Of a DNA stretch of 5,024 bases, positions 1 through 5,024 are shown piece by piece. Below the pieces are notes generated by a model. The model did not search any database. It had not been told where the DNA came from and saw only the letters and a program-made list of their open reading frames with translations. A program made the position numbers and the translations under genes. The first letter of the stretch is position 1, and every line of letters begins with the position of its first letter. Origin of the DNA: Clostridiales bacterium (lineage in GTDB: Bacteria > Bacillota > Clostridia > Lachnospirales > WRAX01); assembly GCA_031262335.1 (NCBI GenBank), contig JAISHX010000096.1, positions 1-5,024 on the forward strand, in the 5' to 3' direction.

Positions 1-692
1 ACACCGCAAATTAAAACGGGTTTTTTTTCGGAGTTTTGGCTTATCTCAAAAATTGCCTTTTTCTGCAAACCCGTAAGTTCCGGAGGAGAAGTTTTTTCGT
101 TACCGTCCAACACCGAACGTAAAACTTCTTCTTCCTGAATCAATATAATTTCTTTTTTGGCAAGCGTTTTTATTACTGAATCACTTATTTGAAGCATTTC
201 CTTTATGTCTTTAACGTATACGCTAATATTACTTGAAACAAACTCAAAAACCCTTTGCTGTTTTTCGGAAAGCATCTCAATCGAAATATTAACATCAGGA
301 TTTATTCGCGCGATTTTTGCGGTCTTTTCTAATTTTTTTTGTCTTATTCCCGATTTAGGGAAAACAGCTCCGCAAGGAGCAATTGTCCTCAAACAATCAG
401 AAAGACGACAATAATACTTTTTACTCATCCATTTTGCAAGAGAAAGAGTTTCTTTTGTAAAAATAGGGTAACTGTCTATGACTGAAAATATTTCTTTTAT
501 TTTTTCGGGAGCAATAGAAATACCGCTGTTTTCTTTTATCGAAATAACGTATCCTTCAGTTATTTTATTTCCTGCACCAAATGGTATTTTTACACGAAAA
601 CCTTCGGTCAGGCAAAGTTTTTCCGGAACGTGATAAGTAAAAAGCTTGTCAAGCGCGTTTGTGCGCGATGCAATTAACACTTCCGCAAACAT
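1..692 (-). CDS. priA: Primosomal protein N' (replication restart helicase PriA), N-terminal part, cut by left edge
   Basis: PriA is a superfamily 2 DNA helicase that recognises stalled or collapsed replication forks and starts reloading of the replicative helicase. The frame is open from ATG at 692 to the window edge, giving 230 codons. The N-terminal 100 residues fit the 3'-DNA-end-binding domain: MFAEVLIAS at the start, then FTYHVPEKL near residues 18-26 and RVKIPFG near 33-39, resembling Bacillus PriA. Residues about 120-190 would be the winged-helix domain. PPELTGLQKKAI (about 203-214) is the segment that leads into the helicase core, and the read ends at KPVLICG, just before the expected Walker A motif. 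The ATG shares one base with the oadG stop (TAATG), and no Shine-Dalgarno is visible before it, so translation is probably coupled to oadG. Helicase motifs and zinc-binding cysteines lie outside the window. The identification rests on domain order and recognised motifs and is confident. Confidence 0.93.
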   Translation of the reverse strand, partial: MFAEVLIASRTNALDKLFTYHVPEKLCLTEGFRVKIPFGAGNKITEGYVISIKENSGISIAPEKIKEIFSVIDSYPIFTKETLSLAKWMSKKYYCRLSDCLRTIAPCGAVFPKSGIRQKKLEKTAKIARINPDVNISIEMLSEKQQRVFEFVSSNISVYVKDIKEMLQISDSVIKTLAKKEIILIQEEEVLRSVLDGNEKTSPPELTGLQKKAIFEISQNSEKKPVLICG

Positions 693-814
693 TATTTTTT
701 AACGGGAAACATTTTCTTTAGCAGGAATATTACACCCATAATTATTAAAAGTGAAAGGAATACTCCTCCTATACCAAAAACCATCAGTTCAAGTCCAAGA
801 GATATTGTGTTCAT
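692..814 (-). CDS. oadG: Small OadG-family gamma subunit of a sodium-pumping decarboxylase
   Basis: This 40-residue membrane protein begins MNTISLGLELMVFG and continues with a glycine pair (GIGGVF), a single hydrophobic helix (about residues 15-34) and a basic tail ending LLKKMFPVKK. That pattern is typical of the short OadG gamma chains of Na+-translocating oxaloacetate, methylmalonyl-CoA and glutaconyl-CoA decarboxylases, which anchor and stabilise the complex. It lacks the longer hydrophilic tail of Klebsiella-type OadG. Two ATGs are adjacent (817 and 814). I chose 814 because AGGAGG at 825-820 lies 5 nt away, against 2 nt for 817; starting at 817 adds one Met. The gene directly follows oadB, its expected partner, and its TAA stop overlaps the priA ATG by one base. 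It is small enough to be missed by automatic annotation. The function is inferred from motif pattern and position, since a protein this short gives little to align. Confidence 0.82.
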   Translation of the reverse strand: MNTISLGLELMVFGIGGVFLSLLIIMGVIFLLKKMFPVKK

Positions 815-819
815 CATAC

Positions 820-825
820 CCTCCT
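820..825 (-). promoter_or_regulatory. Ribosome binding site of oadG, overlapping the oadB stop
   Basis: The minus strand reads TAAGGAGGGTATGATG across this junction. The perfect AGGAGG overlaps the oadB TAA stop (827-825). Spacing is 5 nt to the ATG at 814 and 2 nt to the ATG at 817, which favours 814 as the start. A ribosome terminating on oadB covers this site, consistent with coupled translation of the two subunits. Confidence 0.8.
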
Positions 826-1985
826 TACCGCGCCAGCAACAGCGGTATTAAATGAAGAATAAATCCTCCGGCAATAACACTGCCAAGTTGACCCGAAACA
901 TTCGCTGAAACCGACTGCATTAAAATGAAATTTGTCGGGTCTTCATCTTTAGCCATTTTTTGTATAATGCGTGCCGACATCGGGAATGCGGAAATTCCTG
1001 CCGCACCAACCATAGGATTGATTTTTTCCTTACTGAACAGATTCAGCAGTTTAGCAAACAGAACGCCGCCGGCAGTATCAAAAACAAATGCGACAAATCC
1101 GAGACCGAGAATTAAAAGTGTTCGTACTTGCCAAAATTCTTCCGCTTTCATTGTCGCGCCAATAGTAATACCCAAAAGCAGAGTTATCAAGTTTGCAAGT
1201 TCGGTCTGTGCCGACTTTGAAAGTCTTTCAAGGACGCCGCACTCCCGAATCAAATTGCCAAACATCAAAGAGCCTATAAGCGACGCGCTTTCCGGAGCAA
1301 GAACACCCGCAACGATTGTAACAACAATCGGAAAAATAATAAGCGCGGTTTTGGAAACGCCTGTATCTTTGTAATTCATGCGAATAAGCCGTTCTTTTTT
1401 TGTTGTAAGAGCTTTAATAACCGGCGGTTGAATAACCGGTACAAGTGACATATATGAATATGCCGCAACAGTAATCGGACCCAAAAAGTCCGGAGCAAGG
1501 ATTCTTCCTGCAACGATTGATGTCGGACCGTCCGCCGCGCCGATGATGCCAATTGCGCCTGCTTCTTTTAATCCGATTCCGAGTTCAGGAAAAGCCGCAC
1601 CTATTGCAAGAGCGGCAAGTGCTGTAAAGAAAATACCAAATTGTGCCGCCGCACCGAACAAAAGCATTTTCGGTGTTTTTAATAATTGTGAAAAATCAAT
1701 CATTGCACCTACGGCAATGAAAATTAAAAGAGGAAACATTTCGGTTATAATGCCGAAATCATAAAGATTGTGCAAAAAACCCGGCTCACCTTCATTTGTA
1801 AGCCATACGGTGCTTAGAGGCAAATTAACAAGTATAGCCCCAAAACCTATCGGCAGTAGTAACGATGGTTCATATTCTTTCTTAATTGCAAGCATAATAA
1901 GCACTCCGCCTATTATGTACATAAGAATGTGTTGCCAGCCGAGAGTCATTGCTCCGCCGAACACCTGCTCAAAAAACTCTTTCAA
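825..1985 (-). CDS. oadB: Beta subunit of a Na+-translocating decarboxylase (OadB/MmdB/GcdB family)
   Basis: This integral membrane protein of 386 residues decarboxylates the carboxybiotin carried by its partner subunit and couples this to Na+ export. Family signatures are clear. AIKKEYEPSLLLPIGFGAIL (about 33-52) is the conserved N-terminal stretch. GIIGAADGPTSI (146-157) carries D152, equivalent to the essential Asp203 of Klebsiella OadB. AYSYMSLVPVIQPP (175-188) includes Y178, matching Tyr229. In the C-terminal half, GNLIRECGVLERLS (243-256) is followed by N323, G327, S332 and R339, which line up with the functional residues N373, G377, S382 and R389. About nine to eleven hydrophobic segments are visible. 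The start is TTG at 1985, supported by AGGAGG 10 nt upstream; no in-frame ATG precedes it. Substrate (oxaloacetate, methylmalonyl-CoA, glutaconyl-CoA or malonate) cannot be told from the beta chain. No alpha or biotin-carrier gene is adjacent. A promoter lies just upstream and oadG follows at once. Confidence 0.95.
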   Translation of the reverse strand: MKEFFEQVFGGAMTLGWQHILMYIIGGVLIMLAIKKEYEPSLLLPIGFGAILVNLPLSTVWLTNEGEPGFLHNLYDFGIITEMFPLLIFIAVGAMIDFSQLLKTPKMLLFGAAAQFGIFFTALAALAIGAAFPELGIGLKEAGAIGIIGAADGPTSIVAGRILAPDFLGPITVAAYSYMSLVPVIQPPVIKALTTKKERLIRMNYKDTGVSKTALIIFPIVVTIVAGVLAPESASLIGSLMFGNLIRECGVLERLSKSAQTELANLITLLLGITIGATMKAEEFWQVRTLLILGLGFVAFVFDTAGGVLFAKLLNLFSKEKINPMVGAAGISAFPMSARIIQKMAKDEDPTNFILMQSVSANVSGQLGSVIAGGFILHLIPLLLAR

Positions 1986-1995
1986 CCTGAAAACG

Positions 1996-2001
1996 CCTCC
2001 T
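1996..2001 (-). promoter_or_regulatory. Ribosome binding site of oadB, supports TTG start
   Basis: A perfect AGGAGG on the minus strand sits 10 nt before the TTG at 1985. No ATG or GTG lies in frame between them, and the first in-frame ATG (residue 13) would delete the start of the conserved N-terminal region. This site decides the start; the spacing is slightly longer than ideal. Confidence 0.7.
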
Positions 2002-2021
2002 AATTATTATCGTCAAAAAGG

Positions 2022-2050
2022 ATTATATCACTACTAAACTTCAAAAACAA
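2022..2050 (-). promoter_or_regulatory. Sigma-A-type promoter for oadB-oadG-priA
   Basis: The minus strand has a consensus -10 TATAAT (2027-2022) preceded by TGA, which makes it an extended -10 (TGN). A weak -35 TTGTTT (2050-2045) lies 17 nt upstream. Transcription would start near 2015, leaving a leader of about 30 nt before the oadB TTG. Lying between a terminator and oadB, it marks the start of a new transcription unit. No operator-like repeat is evident around it. Confidence 0.7.
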
Positions 2051-2087
2051 CCTTTTTTTGCGTTTTTCGGTGTTTTCAAAAAATGAT

Positions 2088-2124
2088 AAAAACTAAAAAT
2101 AAGCTCCCTCATTTGAGGGAGCTT
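2088..2124 (-). terminator. Intrinsic terminator after the yabE-like gene
   Basis: A perfect 10-bp stem (AAGCTCCCTC pairing with GAGGGAGCTT at 2101-2124) with a 4-nt loop is followed on the minus strand by ATTTTTAGTTTTT. It lies 14 nt past the yabE-like stop. The U-rich tract on the minus-strand side fits termination of the leftward transcript; the plus-strand side has no such tract. It separates the yabE-like unit from the oadB unit. Confidence 0.9.
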
Positions 2125-2138
2125 CTGACTATAAAAAA

Positions 2139-3371
2139 TCATTTAAGGACATACACAAGAACTTTTTGTCTTCCATAATTCGTACATTCTCTGCTTGTGT
2201 TGAAGAATAAGTCGATTTTTGCACCTTTTATTGCGCTGCCTATATCGCCAGCAACGGCGTAGCCATAGCCTTCGATATAAAGCTCTGTCCCAAGCGGAAT
2301 TACCGTCGGGTCAACCGCAACTACTCCAACGCGTGCTTTCATTCCTGAATACGTTATGCCAAAACCCGGGTCGCCGGGGTTTTTTCCCGTTGATGCGTAA
2401 TCCGCAGTATATGCCGTTGCCGACATAACCAACTCTTTTACATACTGTTTGTTGGCAATGCCTGCTGCAACCAAAACATCTTTTGCTGATTTTTCTTTGG
2501 CAATACGTTCTTGTTCGCGGCGTTCTGCCTCACGTTTTGCGGCTTCTGCCTTTTCACGAGCAATGTTTTCTTCCTCGATGCGTTTAAGTTCCGCAAGTTC
2601 CGCCGCATAACGCTCTGCCTCTTTGCGTTCGGCAAGAAGTGTCGCATCTTCAACAAGAGCGAATGCTTCTTGAGCCGGAGTTTCGGCAAGTTTTGCAACT
2701 CCGCGCAAATACACAGCGTTTGTCGGCTCATACTTTACACCCTCAAAAACTACTTCACGCGCTACCTCTTTGCCGCCGATAAAATCGACACGGTATGTTG
2801 TCGTAAACGTGCCCGGTGTCCCTTCGGAAATTACTTTTGTTTCTCCTTCATATAAATCCGGCGTATCTTCATAATTTATCTCAAAAGGTATCTCAGTCAC
2901 TACATCAAACAGCTCACTTGTTTTTGTTGTAAGGTCAATGTAAAGACCGTCCGACAGGGTTTCACCCCAACTTGATATGTCGTACATGTAAGCCGTGCCG
3001 GTTTTGGCGGAATAGTCGGAAACAAATTCATTCAGGCTTACAGGTTTTGTCCTGATTTTTTCAAGCCCGAAAATATCACCGTCGATAACGACATTTACTT
3101 CCACCCCTTCAGTTACTTTTACTTCCATAGAATTGACAAGCTCAGTGTCGGAAGAAGGTTCGACAGAATCGTAATCTCCTAAAAATACTCCTTGCTCTGA
3201 CAGAAATTCGCCGACAGAATCGGCAGATGAAACAATTTCTGTGACTTCCCCTTGTTTGTCAAGTGTCACTCTGACTGACGTCCCCTCAAACGTACTTGCC
3301 GTCAAAGTTACCGCACCAAGAGCCAAAACGGCGGTAACAGTTAACGCACGCAGTCTTGTGGACATAATCAT
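2139..3371 (-). CDS. yabE: Secreted YabE-like protein: DUF348, G5 and C-terminal 3D domain with charged helix
   Basis: This is a probable cell-wall-acting protein of 410 residues, related to B. subtilis YabE and the Gram-positive resuscitation-promoting/stationary-phase survival group. A signal peptide or signal anchor spans about residues 1-26 (RLR followed by a hydrophobic run). A DUF348 ubiquitin-like repeat covers about 33-90, with a degenerate second copy at about 92-150. A G5 domain, a putative glycan-binding adhesion module, lies at about 155-228. Residues about 235-298 are a highly charged Glu/Lys/Arg/Ala helix. The C-terminal 3D domain (about 316-410) has the three namesake aspartates D354 (AVDPTVIPLG), D376 (AGDIG) and D387 (IDLFF), seen in MltA-like and Rpf-like lytic enzymes. 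I chose ATG 3371 because GGAGG lies 5 nt upstream and the signal peptide follows directly. The gene has its own promoter and a terminator. Cleavage of peptidoglycan is inferred from the family; the identification by domains is firm, the exact orthology less so. Confidence 0.9.
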   Translation of the reverse strand: MIMSTRLRALTVTAVLALGAVTLTASTFEGTSVRVTLDKQGEVTEIVSSADSVGEFLSEQGVFLGDYDSVEPSSDTELVNSMEVKVTEGVEVNVVIDGDIFGLEKIRTKPVSLNEFVSDYSAKTGTAYMYDISSWGETLSDGLYIDLTTKTSELFDVVTEIPFEINYEDTPDLYEGETKVISEGTPGTFTTTYRVDFIGGKEVAREVVFEGVKYEPTNAVYLRGVAKLAETPAQEAFALVEDATLLAERKEAERYAAELAELKRIEEENIAREKAEAAKREAERREQERIAKEKSAKDVLVAAGIANKQYVKELVMSATAYTADYASTGKNPGDPGFGITYSGMKARVGVVAVDPTVIPLGTELYIEGYGYAVAGDIGSAIKGAKIDLFFNTSRECTNYGRQKVLVYVLK

Positions 3372-3376
3372 ACAAA

Positions 3377-3381
3377 CCTCC
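3377..3381 (-). promoter_or_regulatory. Ribosome binding site of the yabE-like gene
   Basis: GGAGG on the minus strand lies 5 nt before the ATG at 3371 and 11 nt before the ATG at 3365. It fixes the start at 3371 and argues against an in-frame TTG at 3413, which would put 14 polar residues before the signal peptide. Confidence 0.8.
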
Positions 3382-3414
3382 GTGAAAATTTTGTGAAATT
3401 CTTCCGTAAGCAAA

Positions 3415-3439
3415 AGGATATACTATGAAAGCATATCCT
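3415..3439 (-). other. Stem-loop in the yabE-like leader (possible weak terminator or regulatory hairpin)
   Basis: On the minus strand AGGATATGCT pairs with AGTATATCCT around a TTCAT loop, giving ten pairs with one G-U. Four U residues follow (3415-3412, the first being part of the stem). It sits inside the predicted leader, about 45 nt before the start codon, and downstream of tatD. The stem is AU-rich and the U tract short, so termination would be inefficient. It may attenuate readthrough from metG-tatD or protect the mRNA 5' end. The structure is seen; the role is guessed. Confidence 0.5.
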
Positions 3440-3453
3440 GAGTTAACAATTCT

Positions 3454-3482
3454 ATCTTAACATTTTTGTAATATAAAGTCAA
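3454..3482 (-). promoter_or_regulatory. Sigma-A-type promoter for the yabE-like gene
   Basis: The minus strand shows TTGACT (3482-3477, five of six bases of the -35 consensus), a 17-nt spacer and TAAGAT (3459-3454), with TGT before the -10 as an extended element. The -35 begins 7 nt past the tatD stop. The start site would be near 3447, giving a leader of about 75 nt that holds the stem-loop at 3415-3439. B. subtilis yabE is reported to be under extracytoplasmic sigma control through antisense RNA; I see no clear counterpart here. Confidence 0.72.
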
Positions 3483-3489
3483 TAGTTTT

Positions 3490-4272
3490 TTAACTGAAAA
3501 ATACATACAAACTATTTGAATTTGTGACAGAAATTACTTGTTCGGGCTTTTTATTAACAATTTCTGATAATTTTTTTGTAATAAACATTAAGTTTCTGGA
3601 ATCGTTTCTTGTTCCTCTTTTTGGCTCGGGAGATAAATACGGGCAGTCTGTTTCGAGTAAAATATATTCTAACGGAATTTTCTGAACAACCTCTACCATT
3701 TTTTTTGCATTTTTATAAGTTACTATACCGCCAATACCGATAAAAAAACCAAGTTTCACATATTCGGCGGCAAGTTCCCAGCTTGAAGAAAAGCAGTGAA
3801 CAACTCCTTTGAATTTTCTGCTTGTAGTTTTTGACCAATCACTTAAAATATCAAAGGTTTCCTGCGCCGCGTCACGCGAGTGTATTATAACAGGCTTGTT
3901 TGTTTCGGCTGCAACTGAAAGCTGTTTTTTAAACCAATAAACTTGAGCCTCTTGAGAAGAATTATTTCTATAATAATCAAGCCCTATTTCGCCGATAGCG
4001 ACAACTTTTTTATTTTCTGTCAAATCCGACAAAGTTTTCATATCATCTTCATTTAATGATGAAACCTCATGAGGGTGCACACCTACTGAAGCATAAACAT
4101 TCGGATAAATTGTTGCCAATTGCGCGCTTATTAATGAGCTTTTCATGCTTGAGCCGACATTGACTATTTTTTCTATTCCAAATTCAGGCAGTATTTCTGA
4201 TAATAACTGATGCCTGTCCTCGTCATAAGCAACATCATCATAATGTGCATGAGATTCAAAATAACCGCTCAA
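3490..4272 (-). CDS. tatD: TatD-family metal-dependent hydrolase (putative 3'-5' DNase)
   Basis: TatD proteins are cytoplasmic TIM-barrel hydrolases of the amidohydrolase superfamily with metal-dependent nuclease activity, linked to DNA repair and turnover. With a TTG start at 4272 the protein has 260 residues, the usual family length. Metal ligands are all present: H8 and H10 (ESHAHYDD), E95 (AIGEIGLDYY), H131 (VIIHSRDA), H159 (VVHCFSS) and D209 (LLETDCPYLSPEP). GVHPHE (64-69) and RGTRND (219-224) are further family signatures. It resembles B. subtilis YabD, which also sits between metS and yabE. The TTG overlaps the metG TGA stop as TTGA, implying coupled translation. An in-frame extension to a TTG at 4347 would only add an Arg-rich stretch lying within metG. 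The metG frame is supported there by clear homology, so I rejected the extension. No strong Shine-Dalgarno is seen. Family assignment is firm; the physiological substrate is unknown. Confidence 0.94.
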   Translation of the reverse strand: MSGYFESHAHYDDVAYDEDRHQLLSEILPEFGIEKIVNVGSSMKSSLISAQLATIYPNVYASVGVHPHEVSSLNEDDMKTLSDLTENKKVVAIGEIGLDYYRNNSSQEAQVYWFKKQLSVAAETNKPVIIHSRDAAQETFDILSDWSKTTSRKFKGVVHCFSSSWELAAEYVKLGFFIGIGGIVTYKNAKKMVEVVQKIPLEYILLETDCPYLSPEPKRGTRNDSRNLMFITKKLSEIVNKKPEQVISVTNSNSLYVFFS

Positions 4273-5024
4273 CGTACTAACGCCCCGCTCTCTTGTCCGT
4301 TTTCGGGGGTAATAATTCTTAAAGTCCCGTCGGATTCTTCGGCGCAAAGAATCATCCCTTGTGACAAAACACCTCTCAGCTTAACGGGCTTGAGATTATA
4401 AACAACAACGACTTTTTTTCCTACTATTTCCTCGGGAGAAAAGTATTTTCTTATTCCGGAAACGATTTGACGCACTTCATTACCTATTTTAATTTGAGAA
4501 CAAAGCAGTTTATCAGATTTTTCAACCGCCACACAAGAAATTACCGTGCCTGTGCGAAGGTCAAGTTTCCCAAAATCGTCTATGGTTATTTCAGGTTTTT
4601 GAGGCATTTTTTCTTCCTCTGCTTCTTTTTCTATTCGCGGGAAAAGAATATTGCCTTTTTGTACTTTTACTTCTTTTGGCATAGCCCCAAACGAATGTAA
4701 ACTATCCCAAGTCATTAGATTTTCTTCTTCAATGCAAAGCTGGCGGCGAATTTCGGCAGGTGCATTTGTCATAACAGGACTTATCAAAATTGAACAAAAC
4801 CGCAGACATTCCGCAAGGTCATAAAGAACACCCGCCAGTTCGGGTTTTTTTGCATCATCTTTTGCAAGAATCCACGGGCGAGTTTCATCAATAAATTTAT
4901 TTGCACGGCGAATTAACGTCCAAATTTCCGGCAAAGCATCCGAAAACAGCATTTTATCAAGCTTTTCCTCAACGGATTTAACAACATCAAGCGCAACTGT
5001 TTTTAGTTCTGATTCAAAATCATT
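4269..5024 (-). CDS. metG: Methionyl-tRNA synthetase, C-terminal part, cut by right edge
   Basis: MetRS charges tRNA-Met with methionine in the cytoplasm. The frame is open from the right edge to TGA at 4271-4269, giving 251 residues of the C-terminal end; the catalytic Rossmann domain with HIGH and KMSKS motifs lies outside the window. The first 130 or so residues are the helical anticodon-binding domain, including ANKFIDETRPWILAK, whose Pro-Trp pair corresponds to the anticodon-reading Pro460-Trp461 of the E. coli enzyme. After a charged linker rich in Glu and Lys comes the C-terminal EMAPII-like OB-fold tRNA-binding/dimerisation domain, starting near ITIDDFGKLDLRTG and continuing with RQIVSGI and VYNLKPVKLRGVLSQGM. 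The appended OB domain marks the long, dimeric MetRS form, as in B. subtilis MetS. It is followed directly by tatD with a TTGA stop/start overlap, the conserved Bacillota arrangement. The ATG at 4952 is internal, since the frame continues upstream with MetRS-like sequence. Confidence 0.96.
   Translation of the reverse strand, partial: NDFESELKTVALDVVKSVEEKLDKMLFSDALPEIWTLIRRANKFIDETRPWILAKDDAKKPELAGVLYDLAECLRFCSILISPVMTNAPAEIRRQLCIEEENLMTWDSLHSFGAMPKEVKVQKGNILFPRIEKEAEEEKMPQKPEITIDDFGKLDLRTGTVISCVAVEKSDKLLCSQIKIGNEVRQIVSGIRKYFSPEEIVGKKVVVVYNLKPVKLRGVLSQGMILCAEESDGTLRIITPENGQESGALVR

Noticed and set aside
21..28. Run of eight A (T on the plus strand) in priA as a slippage or frameshift site
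   Set aside because: The zero frame reads through it as Glu-Lys-Lys and leads straight into the expected pre-Walker A segment. No stop or shifted continuation suggests programmed slippage, and A-runs are common in AT-rich genes.
925..1374. Plus-strand open frame of 149 codons opposite oadB
   Set aside because: It lies wholly antisense to a gene with clear family motifs, has no recognisable domain, and its composition mirrors the oadB codons. Other plus-strand frames (205-414, 1543-1764, 1768-2037, 2219-2428, 2511-2855, 4210-4401, 4467-4700) are rejected for the same reason.
2051..2087. Possible small RNA or operator in the A/T-rich gap between terminator and oadB promoter
   Set aside because: Only homopolymer-rich sequence is visible, with no inverted repeat or second promoter I could support.
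2438..2731. Minus-strand frame of 97 codons inside the yabE-like gene
   Set aside because: It is a shifted reading of the repetitive Glu/Lys/Ala codons of the charged helix. There is no ribosome site or hydrophobic core, and the main frame is supported on both sides by known domains.
3372..3413. N-terminal extension of the yabE-like protein to a TTG at 3413
   Set aside because: A Shine-Dalgarno at 3377-3381 would fall inside the extension, and the signal peptide would be buried behind polar residues.
3372..3489. Possible c-di-AMP (ydaO-type) riboswitch before the yabE-like gene
   Set aside because: Such riboswitches precede some wall-lytic genes, but the leader after the predicted start is only about 75 nt and shows one simple hairpin, too small for that class.
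4273..4347. Extension of TatD to a TTG at 4347
   Set aside because: The added residues are Arg-rich, lie within the metG C-terminal domain frame, and make the protein longer than the family norm.

Overview
The window looks like chromosomal DNA from a low-GC member of the Bacillota (Firmicutes). The order metG - tatD - yabE-like (3D domain) on one strand matches the metS-yabD-yabE order of Bacillus subtilis. The YabE-like protein has the DUF348/G5/3D architecture typical of Gram-positive cell-wall enzymes. The Shine-Dalgarno sequences are strong (AGGAGG) and two genes appear to start with TTG. A Na+-translocating decarboxylase membrane subunit suggests an anaerobic or fermentative lifestyle, though this is inference. 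I cannot name a genus.

Every supported gene is on the minus strand, so transcription runs from right to left. From the right edge there is the C-terminal part of methionyl-tRNA synthetase (metG, cut by the edge). Next comes a TatD-family metal-dependent hydrolase, whose TTG start overlaps the metG stop. After a 118-bp gap holding a sigma-A-type promoter and a leader hairpin comes a secreted YabE-like protein (DUF348, G5, charged helix, 3D domain). That gene ends at a strong intrinsic terminator. A new promoter then drives a second unit: oadB (beta subunit of a Na+-pumping decarboxylase), a tiny oadG (gamma subunit, about 40 residues) and the N-terminal part of priA (replication-restart helicase, cut by the left edge just before its Walker A motif).

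The first unit is housekeeping (translation, nucleic-acid turnover, wall remodelling). The second joins two bioenergetic membrane subunits to a DNA-replication gene with very tight spacing: the oadG ribosome site overlaps the oadB stop, and the oadG stop overlaps the priA start (TAATG). No carboxyltransferase (alpha) or biotin-carrier subunit lies in the window, so the pump is incomplete here. There is no gene-free stretch over 300 bases; the largest gap is about 153 bp. I found no RNA genes, mobile elements, CRISPR arrays or phage genes, and no convincing undescribed system. The main points of interest are the oadB-oadG-priA arrangement, the minimal OadG, the charged helix in the YabE-like protein and the hairpin in its leader.
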